Below are positions 49,171-58,179 of a stretch of DNA of 64,000 nt, one piece after another (position 1 is the first letter of the stretch; each line of letters opens with the position of its first letter). Source of the DNA: Flavimobilis soli (lineage in GTDB: Bacteria > Actinomycetota > Actinomycetes > Actinomycetales > Cellulomonadaceae); the NCBI RefSeq assembly GCF_002564025.1, contig NZ_PDJH01000001.1:372001-436000 (forward strand), written 5' to 3'. The notes beneath the pieces are model-generated. The model was not told where the DNA came from. It did no database searches and was given only the letters and a program-made list of their open reading frames with translations. The translations under genes were made by a program, and so were the position numbers.

Positions 49171-49859
49171 TGCTGCTCCTTCATGCTGGTCGGCGAGCTG
49201 GGCTCACCGGGGACCGTCGTCACGCGGGTCTGCGGGCCGAGGTCGTCGAGACCGTCGATGTCCGGCAGGTAGGGCGCGAGCGGCGGAAGTTGGTCGAGCG
49301 AGGTGAATCCCATGCGCTCGAGGAACGAGGCGGTCGTGCCGTAGAGATGGGCCCCGCTGGGCTCTGTCCCGACCTCCGCGACCAGGCCTCGTGCTACCAG
49401 GGTACGCATGACGCCGTCGACGTTCACACCGCGCACCGCCGAAACCTGCCCGCGCGTGACCGGCTGACGGTAGGCGACGACGGCGAGAGTCTCGAGCGCC
49501 GCCTGCGTGAGGCGGGCAGTCTGCCCCTCGAGGACGACCTGCGCCACGACGTCGGCGAACGCCGGCGCAGAGTAGACGCGCCACCCTCCCCCGACCTGGC
49601 GCAGCTCGAAGCCGCGCTGCTCGTCGCGGTAGGACGCGACCATCGTGTCGAGCGTCACGGCGACCTCGACGACCGGGACACCCGTCACCTGGGCGAGCCG
49701 CTCGACGGAGACAGGCTCGTCGACGATCATCAGCACCGCCTCGAGCGCGCCCCGCAGGCCGCCCGGGAGGTCGCGCACGTCGACCTGACCGTCCGTGCCG
49801 GGCGCAGGTGGCACCTCCCCCTCCAGCGCGTCTGCCCCTCCGGCGTCGGTCTCGCTCAT
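49167..49859 (-). CDS. scpB: Segregation and condensation protein B
   Basis: Winged-helix kite subunit of the Smc-ScpAB condensin; 230 aa. Tandem winged helices: LRGALEAVLMIVDEPVSVERLAQVTGVP and LTQAALETLAVVAYRQPVTRGQVSAVRGVNVDGVMRTLVARGLV. The N-terminal acidic region and C-terminal tail are variable. ATG overlapping the scpA TGA (ATGA). Smc itself is elsewhere. Confidence 0.94.
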   Translation of the reverse strand: MSETDAGGADALEGEVPPAPGTDGQVDVRDLPGGLRGALEAVLMIVDEPVSVERLAQVTGVPVVEVAVTLDTMVASYRDEQRGFELRQVGGGWRVYSAPAFADVVAQVVLEGQTARLTQAALETLAVVAYRQPVTRGQVSAVRGVNVDGVMRTLVARGLVAEVGTEPSGAHLYGTTASFLERMGFTSLDQLPPLAPYLPDIDGLDDLGPQTRVTTVPGEPSSPTSMKEQQ

Positions 49860-50752
49860 GACTCGTCCTCCTGCGCTCCGGCGACGACCGGCACGGGCGC
49901 CCCCTCGAACTCGTCGATCGATGACACGTCGGCCTCCCTGTCCCCCGCGACCCAGCGGACCGTCAGGTCGCCGAGCGGGCTCGCCTGGTCGAACGCGATG
50001 CTCCCGTCGCGGAACAGCTCGAGCAGCGCGAGGAACCGCACGACGACGACCAGGGTGTCGACGGCGTCCGCCACGAGGGCGCGGAACGACGTCGTACCGC
50101 GGCGCTTGAGGTGCGCGACGACGATCGCTGCCTGCTCGCGCACGCTGACCGCCGGCGCGTGCAGGTGCGACAGATCGACGCCGGGCGGCGGCGCCTGCGG
50201 GCGCAGCGCCTTCGCAGCGATCGCCGCGAGCCCTTCAGGTCCGAGCGTCCACACGAGCTCGGGCAGCAGGCTCGCGTGCTGCGGCTCGAGCGAGACGGAC
50301 CGGGGGAACCGGCGCCCCTCGTCGGCGAGACGCTCCGCGATCGTCCGCGACACGTCTTTGTACGCCCGGTACTGCAGGAGACGCGCGAAGAGCAGGTCGC
50401 GAGCCTCGAGCAGCTCGAGGTCCTCCTCGTCCTCGACGTCCCCGGTGGGCAGCAACCGGGCGGCCTTGAGGTCGAGCAGCGTCGCCGCGACGACGAGGAA
50501 CTCCGACGCGGTGCTCAGGTCCCACGAGCTCGTCGCGCCGTCGTGCGACGCGCTCTCGGCTGCGCGGATGTAGGCGATGAACTCGTCCGTCACGCGCGCG
50601 AGCGCCACCTCGGTGATGTCGAGCCGGTGCTTCGCGATGAGCGACAGCAGCAGGTCGAACGGCCCCGAGAAGTTCTCGAGGTGAACCTCGAAGGTGCCTG
50701 CCGGTGCGGGCTGGGACGCGGCCGCTCCGGTCGCGTCAGGCGGCGTCGCCAC
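49856..50752 (-). CDS. scpA: Segregation and condensation protein A
   Basis: Kleisin subunit of the Smc complex; 298 aa. N-terminal FEVHLENFSGPFDLLLSLI and ASEFLVVAATLLDLKAARLLP are the kleisin N-terminal helical signature, and a C-terminal winged helix (residues ~215-285) binds Smc heads. GTG at 50752 overlaps the parA stop by 17 nt; alternative GTG at 50767 is less likely. Coupled to scpB by ATGA. Confidence 0.94.
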   Translation of the reverse strand: MATPPDATGAAASQPAPAGTFEVHLENFSGPFDLLLSLIAKHRLDITEVALARVTDEFIAYIRAAESASHDGATSSWDLSTASEFLVVAATLLDLKAARLLPTGDVEDEEDLELLEARDLLFARLLQYRAYKDVSRTIAERLADEGRRFPRSVSLEPQHASLLPELVWTLGPEGLAAIAAKALRPQAPPPGVDLSHLHAPAVSVREQAAIVVAHLKRRGTTSFRALVADAVDTLVVVVRFLALLELFRDGSIAFDQASPLGDLTVRWVAGDREADVSSIDEFEGAPVPVVAGAQEDES

Positions 50753-51611
50753 GCGCGACGAGCTCACGAGCGAGCTGGCGGTACGCCGCCGCACCCGAGT
50801 GGTGAGGCGCGTACGTCGTGATCGGCTCTGCCGCGACCGACGCGTCCGGGAACTTCACCGTGCGGCCGATGACCGTGTGCATGAGCCGGTCGCCGAACGC
50901 CTCGTGGACGCGCTGGACGACCTCGCGGGAGTGCAGCGTGCGCGGGTCATACATCGTCGCGACGATGCCGTCGACCTCGAGGCGCGGGTTGAGGCGGTCG
51001 CGAACCTTGTCGATCGTCTCGATGAGCAGCGCGACGCCGCGGAGCGCGAAGAACTCGCACTCGAGCGGGATGACGACGCCGTGCGCCGCGGTCAGGGCGT
51101 TGACGGTGAGCAGGCCGAGCGACGGCTGGCAGTCGATCAGCACGACGTCGTAGTCGTCGAGGACCGGACGCAGCACCCGCGCGAGGACGTTCTCACGGGC
51201 GACCTCGCCGACGAGCTGGACCTCCGCGGCGGACAGGTCGATGTTAGCGGGCAGCAGGTCGAGGTTCTCGACAGCGGTCTGCCGGATGATCGACCGGATG
51301 TCCGCCCCCCGCTCCATGAGCAGGTTGTAGATCGTCTGGTCGAGCTCGTGCGCGTTGATGCCCAGGCCCACGGACGCGGCGCCCTGCGGGTCGAAGTCGA
51401 CGATGAGCACGCGGCGGCCGTACTCGGCGAGCGCGGCCGCGAGGTTGATGGTCGTCGTCGTCTTGCCGACGCCGCCCTTCTGGTTGCACATCGCGATGAT
51501 GCGCGCCGGGCCGTGGCTCGCGAGCGGGGCGGGCGCCCGGAAGACGGGCAGAGGCCGACCCACGGCGTCCAGGGTTGCCGAGAGGACGGGGTTCTGGGCC
51601 TGGCTGTTCAC
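50736..51611 (-). CDS. ParA family ATPase (Soj-like)
   Basis: Deviant Walker A ATPase, 291 aa: KGGVGKTTT (45-53), switch I VDFDPQGAASVGL, switch II LIDCQPSLGLLTVNAL. No ParB/Spo0J partner lies beside it, so it is the second ParA usual in actinobacteria near scpA/xerD, perhaps with a segregation or positioning role. The start is set at GTG 51611 because TACCGT lies 6 nt upstream, giving a leaderless message. Overlaps scpA by 17 nt; 37 bp after xerD. Confidence 0.92.
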   Translation of the reverse strand: MNSQAQNPVLSATLDAVGRPLPVFRAPAPLASHGPARIIAMCNQKGGVGKTTTTINLAAALAEYGRRVLIVDFDPQGAASVGLGINAHELDQTIYNLLMERGADIRSIIRQTAVENLDLLPANIDLSAAEVQLVGEVARENVLARVLRPVLDDYDVVLIDCQPSLGLLTVNALTAAHGVVIPLECEFFALRGVALLIETIDKVRDRLNPRLEVDGIVATMYDPRTLHSREVVQRVHEAFGDRLMHTVIGRTVKFPDASVAAEPITTYAPHHSGAAAYRQLARELVARGDAA

Positions 51612-51617
51612 GTGCCT

Positions 51618-51623
51618 ACGGTA
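51618..51623 (-). promoter_or_regulatory. parA -10 box, probable leaderless promoter
   Basis: TACCGT on the minus strand, 6 nt before the parA GTG, with no Shine-Dalgarno in between. Fits TANNNT and the spacing of a leaderless start, giving parA-scpAB its own transcript inside the xerD-parA gap. Confidence 0.5.
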
Positions 51624-51648
51624 TCGCAGCGCACCCCGGCGGCCCGCT

Positions 51649-52641
51649 TCATCTGCGCCCGAGCGCGCGCGGGTGTGCCGCGACGTACATCTCACGCAGG
51701 GCGTCCGGCGTCACGAGCGTGTAGATCTGCGTCGTCGTCACCGAGGCGTGCCCCAGGAGCTCCTGGACGACCCGCACGTCCGCACCGCCCTGGAGCAGGT
51801 GCGTCGCGAACGAGTGCCGCAGCGTGTGGGGAGACACCCGTTCGGGCGACTCGATGCCTGAACGTTCGGACGCGCTGCGCAGCACGGCCCACGCACTCTG
51901 CCGGGAAAGCGGGTTGCCGCGCGTGTTGAGGAACACGGTGGGGACTCCCCTGCCCGCGCTGGCGAGCGCTGGCCGCGCTCGCACGAGGTAGGCCTCGATC
52001 GCGTCGCACGCGTACGAGCCCAGCGGGACGATGCGCTCCTTGCGGCCCTTGCCGAAGAGCCGAACGCTCGCTGCTCCCCGCGTCAGGTCGAGGTCGTCGA
52101 CGACGAGACCGACCGCCTCCGAGATGCGCGCGCCGGTCGAGTAGACGAGCTCGAGGAGAGCGCGGTCGCGGAGCGGCACGGGCCCGTCGCCGGTGCCTGC
52201 CGCCTCGATGATGCGTGTGACGTCCTCGACGCTGATCGCCTTCGGCAGGCGTCGCGGCTGCGCGGGTGGGCGCAGCGCGGTGGCCGGGTTGACGCGCACC
52301 GTTCCCTCGAGCTCGCAGAACCGCAGCCAGCCTCGCACGGCCGCGATCGAGCGGGCGGTCGACGACGCCGAGAGCGTCGTGCCGCCGTCGCCCCCGGTGC
52401 GCACCGCGGCCACGTACGCCTCGAGGTCCTCCGGGGTCACGCTGTCGGGCGTCTGGACGCCGCGGTCGGCGAGGAAGGCGACGTGGCGCTCGAGGTCGCG
52501 CCGGTAGGCCGCGAGGGTGTTCGGCGACAGGCCACGCTCGACGCGCAGGTGCGCGAGGTACTGCCGGACGGCGCGGTCGAGACCGGGCGGCACCTCGACA
52601 AGTGCGTCGGCGCCGGTCGCACGGGCGGCGTCGTCGGTCAT
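51649..52641 (-). CDS. xerD: Site-specific tyrosine recombinase XerD
   Basis: Resolves chromosome dimers at dif with XerC; 330 aa. SAM-like core-binding N-domain (~20-120) and catalytic residues R172 (YSTGARISE), K198, H272-x-x-R275 (HTLRHSFATHLL), H298 (LGHASV) and nucleophile Y307. Chromosomal location near parA-scpAB, not a mobile-element context. ATG start; ctaB lies 54 bp away on the same strand. Confidence 0.94.
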   Translation of the reverse strand: MTDDAARATGADALVEVPPGLDRAVRQYLAHLRVERGLSPNTLAAYRRDLERHVAFLADRGVQTPDSVTPEDLEAYVAAVRTGGDGGTTLSASSTARSIAAVRGWLRFCELEGTVRVNPATALRPPAQPRRLPKAISVEDVTRIIEAAGTGDGPVPLRDRALLELVYSTGARISEAVGLVVDDLDLTRGAASVRLFGKGRKERIVPLGSYACDAIEAYLVRARPALASAGRGVPTVFLNTRGNPLSRQSAWAVLRSASERSGIESPERVSPHTLRHSFATHLLQGGADVRVVQELLGHASVTTTQIYTLVTPDALREMYVAAHPRALGRR

Positions 52642-52695
52642 GGGCGCCAGGCTACGCCGATCCTGGCCTGCGCCGCGGGAAGCGGCGAGGGCGCG

Positions 52696-53637
52696 TCAGA
52701 ACGGGAGCAGCACGTCGACGACGACGGCGAGGCTCAGCAGCGTGAGGTACGTGATGGACGCGTGGAAGACACGCATCGCCTTGGGCTTGCCGCGCGACGG
52801 GTCGACCGTGCGTCGCAGCAGGGTCACGCAGTCCGCGAGGAACCAGGCGCCGAGCGCGACCGCGCTGATCCCGTAGACCCAGCCGAGCGTGCTCAGCGGG
52901 ACGAGGACGAGCGAGCACGCGATCATCGCGACGGTGTAGGCGATCATCTCCCCCGCGACGCGACGGTCGGACGCGACGACGGGGAGCATCGGCACCCCCG
53001 CGTTCGCGTAGTCCTTGCGGAACTTCATCGACAGCGGCCAGTAGTGCGGCGGCGTCCAGAAGAACACGACGCCGAACAGCGCGACAGGCGCCCAGTCGAG
53101 GCGACCCGCCACCGCGGACCACCCGATGAGGACCGGCATGCAGCCGGCGACGCCGCCCCACACGATGTTCTGCGACGTGCGGCGCTTGAGGATCAGCGTG
53201 TAGAAGACCACGTAGAGAAGGATCGCGGCGCCTGCGAGCAGGCTCGAGAGCCAGTTGGCGCCGAGGCCGAGCCACAGCAGCGCGGCCACGCCGAGCGCGG
53301 TGCCGAACGTGAGGGCTGCTCGCCCGGAGATCGCGCCCGTGACCATCGGCCGCTTGCGGGTGCGGACCATGAGCTCGTCGATGTCACGGTCGATGTAGCA
53401 GTTGAAGACGTTCGCGCTCGCAGCGGCCAGCGCGCCGCCGCAGAGCGTGTGCAGCATGAGCGCGAGCGACGGGAGGCCGCCCTGGGCGAGAAACATCGTC
53501 GGCACCGTGGTCACGAGGAGCAGCTCGATGATGCGCGGCTTCGTCAGGGAGACGTACGCGCCGACGGTGGCGCGCCAGCCGGCGCTCTCCGCGGGGTTGG
53601 CGACGTCGCTGGGCCGTGAAGCCGTCGAGTGGTGCAC
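52696..53637 (-). CDS. ctaB: Protoheme IX farnesyltransferase (heme O synthase)
   Basis: Adds a farnesyl group to heme B for cytochrome oxidase; 313 aa, about nine TM helices. SLTKPRIIELLLVTTVPTMFL, NVFNCYIDRDIDELMVRTRKRP (the NxxxDxxxD prenyl-diphosphate site) and WTPPHYWPLSMKFRKDY are conserved. GTG at 53637. Divergent from tkt across a long gap of 445 bp; ctaA is not seen here. Confidence 0.94.
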   Translation of the reverse strand: MHHSTASRPSDVANPAESAGWRATVGAYVSLTKPRIIELLLVTTVPTMFLAQGGLPSLALMLHTLCGGALAAASANVFNCYIDRDIDELMVRTRKRPMVTGAISGRAALTFGTALGVAALLWLGLGANWLSSLLAGAAILLYVVFYTLILKRRTSQNIVWGGVAGCMPVLIGWSAVAGRLDWAPVALFGVVFFWTPPHYWPLSMKFRKDYANAGVPMLPVVASDRRVAGEMIAYTVAMIACSLVLVPLSTLGWVYGISAVALGAWFLADCVTLLRRTVDPSRGKPKAMRVFHASITYLTLLSLAVVVDVLLPF

Positions 53638-54082
53638 GCTGGTCTGGTATCCGTTCCTCGTCAGTGCGCCGGCGCCTGCCAGGGCAGGCGCGCGCGGTCC
53701 CTGTTCCGGTGGGGCCCGGCCTTAGGTCCCGCACGGCGCAGGTCACTCCATGGTAGTGCTTCCCGCGCGCCGTGGCAGGTGGCAGGCCCGTTGCCTGTGC
53801 CACAGGAGAATCCCGTCCACGCCGACGCTCACGTGGTGGTCATCCGCCCCTCCGGACGGCCCGAACGTTAGGCTTGCCACGTCGGTCCGGAGCGGGGCCT
53901 GCGTCCTGCCGCCCGAGAGTGAGCGTTCACATTCACTCCCTGGGCGCGATGCGCGCCCCGAGGACCCCGGCTCTCGTGCGCGCGACGCAGCGGACCGGAG
54001 AGACCTCGACGCCGACACAGGAGTTCTGTCGCATCCCACGATGCCCCGGCACGACGAGTCACCGGGGCGGAAAAGAGGTTCG
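53638..54082. other. Long ctaB-tkt divergent intergenic region with nested palindromes
   Basis: About 445 bp without a supported gene. Seen: a CGCCTGCC-AG-GGCAGGCG palindrome (53673-53690); a GTGGCA/TGCCAC-containing inverted region (53772-53802); a TACCAT candidate -10 for ctaB (53750-53755, minus); a TAGGCT candidate -10 for tkt (53869-53874, plus); and an operator-like GAGTGA-N10-TCACTC containing GTGA-GCGT-TCAC (53917-53938). Redundant reading frames here lack a ribosome site and coding character. Confidence 0.5.
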
Positions 54083-56197
54083 GTGAACACGTTCACCCCC
54101 GCACGTCCCCTGCCTTGGAACGACCTCGACCGCCGCGCCGTCGACACGGCACGCATCCTCGCCGCCGACGCGGTCGAGAAGGTCGGCAACGGGCACCCCG
54201 GGACTGCTATCTCCCTCGCGCCGGTGGCCTACCTGCTCTACCAGAACTGGCTGCGCCACGACCCCACCGACACCGGGTGGATCGGACGCGACCGCTTCGT
54301 CCTGTCCTGCGGCCACTCGAGCCTCACGCAGTACATCCAGCTCTACCTCGGCGGCTTCGGCCTCGAGATCGACGACATCGCGGCGCTGCGCACGTGGGGC
54401 AGCCTGACGCCGGGCCACCCCGAGGTGCACCACACCAAGGGCGTCGAGATCACGACCGGCCCGCTCGGACAGGGCCTCGCGTCCGCGGTCGGCATGGCGA
54501 TGGCCCAGCGCCGTGAGCGCGGCCTCCTCGACCCGGACGCCGCCCCCGGTGAGAGCCCGTTCGACCACCGCGTCTTCGTGCTCGCGTCCGACGGCGACCT
54601 CCAGGAGGGCGTGACCTCCGAGGCCTGCTCGATCGCCGGCACCCAGGAGCTCGGCAACCTCGTCGTCATCTGGGACGACAACCGCATCTCGATCGAGGGC
54701 GACACCTCGATCGCGTTCACCGAGGACGTCGCGGCCCGCTACGAGGCGTACGGCTGGCACGTCCAGACCGTCGACTGGATCAAGGGCGAGAACGGCTACG
54801 AGGAGGACATCGAGGCGCTCGACGCCGCGATCGCCGCCGCCGTCGCCGAGACCACGAAGCCGTCGTTCATCCGCCTGCGCACGATCATCGCGTGGCCGTC
54901 GCCCACGAAGCAGAACGATCACGCGTCGCACGGCTCGAAGCTCGGCGGCACGGAGATCGCGGCGCTCAAGGAGCTCCTCGGTTTCAAGACCGACACGTCG
55001 TTCGACGTCGAGCCCGAGGTCATCGCGCACACGCGCGAGCTCCAGGAGCGCGGCAAGGCGCTGCACGCCGAGTGGGACGCGAAGGTAGCCGAGTGGCGAG
55101 CCGCCAACCCCGAGCGCGCCGCGCTGCTCGACCGCCTCGCCGCCCGTGAGCTGCCCGAGGGCTGGGACTCCGCGCTCCCCGTCTTCGAGGCCGGCTCCTC
55201 CGTCGCGACGCGCGCCGCGTCCGGCAAGATCCTCACGGCTCTCGCCGACACCCTGCCCGAGCTCTGGGGCGGCTCTGCCGACCTCGCCGGCTCGAACAAC
55301 ACGACCATGAACGGGCAGCCATCGTTCATCCCCGCGCACCGCTCGAGCCACGAGTTCGCCGGCGACCAGTACGGCCGCACGCTGCACTTCGGCATCCGCG
55401 AGCACGGCATGGGCGCGATCCTCTCGGGCATCGCCCTGCACGGCCTGACGCGCCCCTACGGTGGCACGTTCTTCCAGTTCAGCGACTACATGCGCGGCGC
55501 CGTCCGCCTCGCCGCCCTCATGAACACCCCGGCGACGTACGTGTGGACGCACGACTCGATCGGCCTCGGCGAGGACGGCCCGACCCACCAGCCGGTCGAG
55601 CACCTCGCGGCGACCCGCGCGATCCCGGGCCTCTCGATCGTCCGCCCCGCGGACGCCAACGAGACCGCCCAGGCATGGAAGGCGATCCTCGAGCGTGACA
55701 ACGGCCCCGTCGGCCTGATCCTCACCCGCCAGAACGTCCCGACGTTCCCGCGCGGCGAGCAGGGCTACGCCACGGCCGACGGCGTCGCGCGCGGCGCGTA
55801 CACGCTCCTCGACGCGTCGAACGGCGCACCCGAGGTGCTGCTGCTCGCCACGGGCTCCGAGGTCCAGGTCGCCGTCGCCGCTCGCGAGGCCCTCGAGGCC
55901 GAGGGCGTCCCCACGCGCGTCGTGTCGCTCCCCTGCCTCGAGTGGTTCGAGGAGCAGGACGCCGCGTACCGCGAGTCGGTCATCCCGTCGTCCGTCCGCG
56001 CCCGCGTCTCCGTCGAGGCGGGCCTCGCGCTCTCCTGGTACCGCTACCTGGGCGAGCACGGCCGCGCGGTCAGCCTCGAGCACTACGGCGCCTCCGCCTC
56101 CGCGGAGAAGCTCTTCGAGGAGTTCGGCTTCACCGCCGAGAACGTCGTCGCGCACGCCAAGGAGTCCCTCGCGTCGGTCCAGGCCGCCCAGGCCTGA
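54083..56197 (+). CDS. tkt: Transketolase
   Basis: Thiamine-diphosphate enzyme of the pentose phosphate pathway; 704 aa. TPP region [33 protein letters not shown]-terminal [19 protein letters not shown] and [16 protein letters not shown], pyrimidine-binding domain with [11 protein letters not shown] and [21 protein letters not shown], and the C-terminal domain. GTG at 54083 has AGAGG 5 nt upstream; longer in-frame extension is rejected. Followed by a terminator; zwf-opcA-pgl lie downstream, but tal and pgi do not. Confidence 0.97.
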   Translation: MNTFTPARPLPWNDLDRRAVDTARILAADAVEKVGNGHPGTAISLAPVAYLLYQNWLRHDPTDTGWIGRDRFVLSCGHSSLTQYIQLYLGGFGLEIDDIAALRTWGSLTPGHPEVHHTKGVEITTGPLGQGLASAVGMAMAQRRERGLLDPDAAPGESPFDHRVFVLASDGDLQEGVTSEACSIAGTQELGNLVVIWDDNRISIEGDTSIAFTEDVAARYEAYGWHVQTVDWIKGENGYEEDIEALDAAIAAAVAETTKPSFIRLRTIIAWPSPTKQNDHASHGSKLGGTEIAALKELLGFKTDTSFDVEPEVIAHTRELQERGKALHAEWDAKVAEWRAANPERAALLDRLAARELPEGWDSALPVFEAGSSVATRAASGKILTALADTLPELWGGSADLAGSNNTTMNGQPSFIPAHRSSHEFAGDQYGRTLHFGIREHGMGAILSGIALHGLTRPYGGTFFQFSDYMRGAVRLAALMNTPATYVWTHDSIGLGEDGPTHQPVEHLAATRAIPGLSIVRPADANETAQAWKAILERDNGPVGLILTRQNVPTFPRGEQGYATADGVARGAYTLLDASNGAPEVLLLATGSEVQVAVAAREALEAEGVPTRVVSLPCLEWFEEQDAAYRESVIPSSVRARVSVEAGLALSWYRYLGEHGRAVSLEHYGASASAEKLFEEFGFTAENVVAHAKESLASVQAAQA

Positions 56198-56215
56198 CGA
56201 CCCGACCCGACCACG

Positions 56216-56245
56216 CTGTGGGCGCCGCTCTTGCGGCGCCCACAG
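56216..56245 (+). terminator. tkt terminator
   Basis: Perfect 13-bp stem ctgtgggcgccgc/gcggcgcccacag with loop tctt, 18 nt after the tkt stop. Confidence 0.85.
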
Positions 56246-56564
56246 CCGTCTCAGGGCACCGGGACGCGCCGCCGGCGCCGTTCCCGTCCCGTCACGCGGC
56301 CCCGCTGACGCGGTGCCCCACAAGTCCCTTGACCCGTCCGTGGAACACGGTCGCACCACGCCCTGCGGCGTGGATACGATCACGTCAGCCCTGCCCCGCG
56401 CCCTGGCGCGCGTCGCAGCCACGCTCGGACCGCCCGGTCCGGACGAGGCCGCCGACCGTCTCGAGCGCGTGGGCGTCGAACCGTTCCCGGTGAGCCGGAC
56501 GGGCCCGCAGACCTCGGTCGCGGGCCCCGACACCCGCCAGGACCGAACCCCAGGAGGACGGCCA
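56246..56564 (+). other. tkt-zwf interval with candidate promoter and in-frame upstream reading
   Basis: 319 bp. A TTGACC (56329-56334) followed by a CCGTG-GAA-CACGG palindrome (56338-56350), and a TACGAT candidate -10 (56375-56380). From GTG 56370 an open frame runs without a stop straight into zwf (65 codons before its GTG at 56565). The first half (ALPRALARVAATLGPPGPDEA) looks protein-like, so either a zwf N-terminal extension or a remnant of a deleted gene such as pgi is possible; unresolved. Confidence 0.4.
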
Positions 56565-58121
56565 GTGAGCCCTGCCGTGGTGAGCGCCGAGAACAACCCG
56601 CTTCGGGACGCACGCGACCTGCGCCTGCCCCGCATCGCGGGACCGTGCAGCCTCGTCATCTTCGGCGTCACGGGCGACCTCGCCCGCAAGAAGCTCATGC
56701 CGGCGGTCTACGACCTGTCCAACCGCGGCCTCCTGCCGCCGGGCTTCGCGCTGACCGGCTTCGCGCGCCGCGACTGGGACGACCAGGACTTCGCCAAGGT
56801 CGTGCACGACGCCGTCAAGGAGCACGCGCGCACCCCGTTCCGCGAGGAGACGTGGGCGCAGCTCTCCGAGGGCATCCGCTTCGTCCAGGGCTCGTTCGAC
56901 GACGACGAGGCGTTCGAACGCCTCGCGCAGACCGTCCACGAGCTCGACATCGAACGGGGCACCCGCGGCAACCACGCCTTCTACCTGTCGGTGCCGCCGA
57001 GCGCCTTCCCCGTCGTGTGCCGCCAGCTCTCCCGCTCGGGCCTGTCCCGCACGGACGAGGGCGACGGCGCCGAGAACCCGTGGCGCCGCGTCGTCGTGGA
57101 GAAGCCGTTCGGGCACAACCTCGAGACCGCACGCGAGCTCAACGACGTCGTCTCCGAGGTGTTCGAGCCGGAGTCCGTGTTCCGCATCGACCACTACCTC
57201 GGCAAGGAGACGGTCCTCAACCTGCTCGCGCTGCGGTTCGCGAACCAGATGTACGAGCCCATCTGGAACAACCACTACGTCGACCACGTCCAGATCACGA
57301 TGGCCGAGGACATCGGCATCGGTGGCCGCGCCGGGTATTACGACGGCATCGGCGCCGCGCGCGACGTCATCCAGAACCATCTGCTCCAGCTCCTCGCCCT
57401 CACGGCGATGGAGGAGCCGGCGTCGTTCGCCGCAGAGGACCTCATCGCGGAGAAGATCAAGGTCCTCAACGCGGTCACCCTCCCCGAGGACCTCGAACGG
57501 CACACGGCACGCGGCCAGTACACCGCCGGCTGGCAGGCCGGCGCCGAGGTCAAGGGCTACCTCGACGAGGACGGCACCGACCCCGAGTCGACGACGGAGA
57601 CGTTCGCCGCGATCCGCGTCGACATCGACAACCGCCGCTGGGCGGGCGTCCCGTTCTACCTGCGCGCCGGCAAGCGGCTCGGTCGTCGCGTCACCGAGAT
57701 CGCCGTCGTCTTCAAGTCGGCCCCGCACCTACCGTTCGACTCGACGGAGACGTCCGAGCTCGGCAAGAACGCGATCGTCATCCGCGTCCAGCCGGACGAG
57801 GGCGTCACGATCCGCTTCGGCGCCAAGGTCCCCGGCACGGCCATGGAGGTCCGCGACGTCACGATGGACTTCGGGTACGGGCACGCGTTCACGCAGTCCT
57901 CCCCCGAGGCCTACGAGCGTCTGATCCTCTCCGTGCTGCTCGGCGAGCCGCCGCTGTTCCCGCGCCACGAGGAGGTCGAGCTCTCGTGGAAGATCCTCGA
58001 CCCGATCCTCGACGTGTGGGCCGCCTCCGGGAGGCCCGACCCGTACCGCTCCGGCACGTGGGGCCCAGCGAGCGCCGACGAGATGCTCGCGCGCGACGGA
58101 CGCGCCTGGCGGCGCCCGTGA
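56565..58121 (+). CDS. zwf: Glucose-6-phosphate 1-dehydrogenase
   Basis: First step of the oxidative pentose phosphate pathway, producing NADPH; 518 aa. GVTGDLARKK coenzyme-binding (~34-43), RIDHYLGKE with the catalytic Lys/His region (~206-214), and EKPFGHN earlier. GTG at 56565 is preferred because GGAGG lies 7 nt upstream; a longer frame exists. Followed by opcA and pgl, all co-oriented. Confidence 0.96.
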   Translation: MSPAVVSAENNPLRDARDLRLPRIAGPCSLVIFGVTGDLARKKLMPAVYDLSNRGLLPPGFALTGFARRDWDDQDFAKVVHDAVKEHARTPFREETWAQLSEGIRFVQGSFDDDEAFERLAQTVHELDIERGTRGNHAFYLSVPPSAFPVVCRQLSRSGLSRTDEGDGAENPWRRVVVEKPFGHNLETARELNDVVSEVFEPESVFRIDHYLGKETVLNLLALRFANQMYEPIWNNHYVDHVQITMAEDIGIGGRAGYYDGIGAARDVIQNHLLQLLALTAMEEPASFAAEDLIAEKIKVLNAVTLPEDLERHTARGQYTAGWQAGAEVKGYLDEDGTDPESTTETFAAIRVDIDNRRWAGVPFYLRAGKRLGRRVTEIAVVFKSAPHLPFDSTETSELGKNAIVIRVQPDEGVTIRFGAKVPGTAMEVRDVTMDFGYGHAFTQSSPEAYERLILSVLLGEPPLFPRHEEVELSWKILDPILDVWAASGRPDPYRSGTWGPASADEMLARDGRAWRRP

Positions 58122-58179
58122 GGCCCGCGCCGTCCCCGACCCGCACGCTCGCACCGCACCTCCCGACACAGGAGCACCA

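Noticed and set aside
51649-52641. Tyrosine recombinase as a sign of an integrated element
   Set aside because: Sequence and neighbours (parA, scpAB) indicate chromosomal XerD; no att-like repeats or phage genes nearby.
53750-54082. 111-residue N-terminal extension of transketolase
   Set aside because: The GTG at 54083 has a good Shine-Dalgarno and gives the normal family N-terminus; the extension is low in protein character.
53743-54189. Possible 148-aa minus-strand gene in the ctaB-tkt gap
   Set aside because: Starts inside tkt, Arg/Ser/Ala-rich, no ribosome site and no recognisable domain.
54059-56698. 879-aa minus-strand open frame opposite tkt
   Set aside because: Antisense to tkt; no family features; composition of a shadow.
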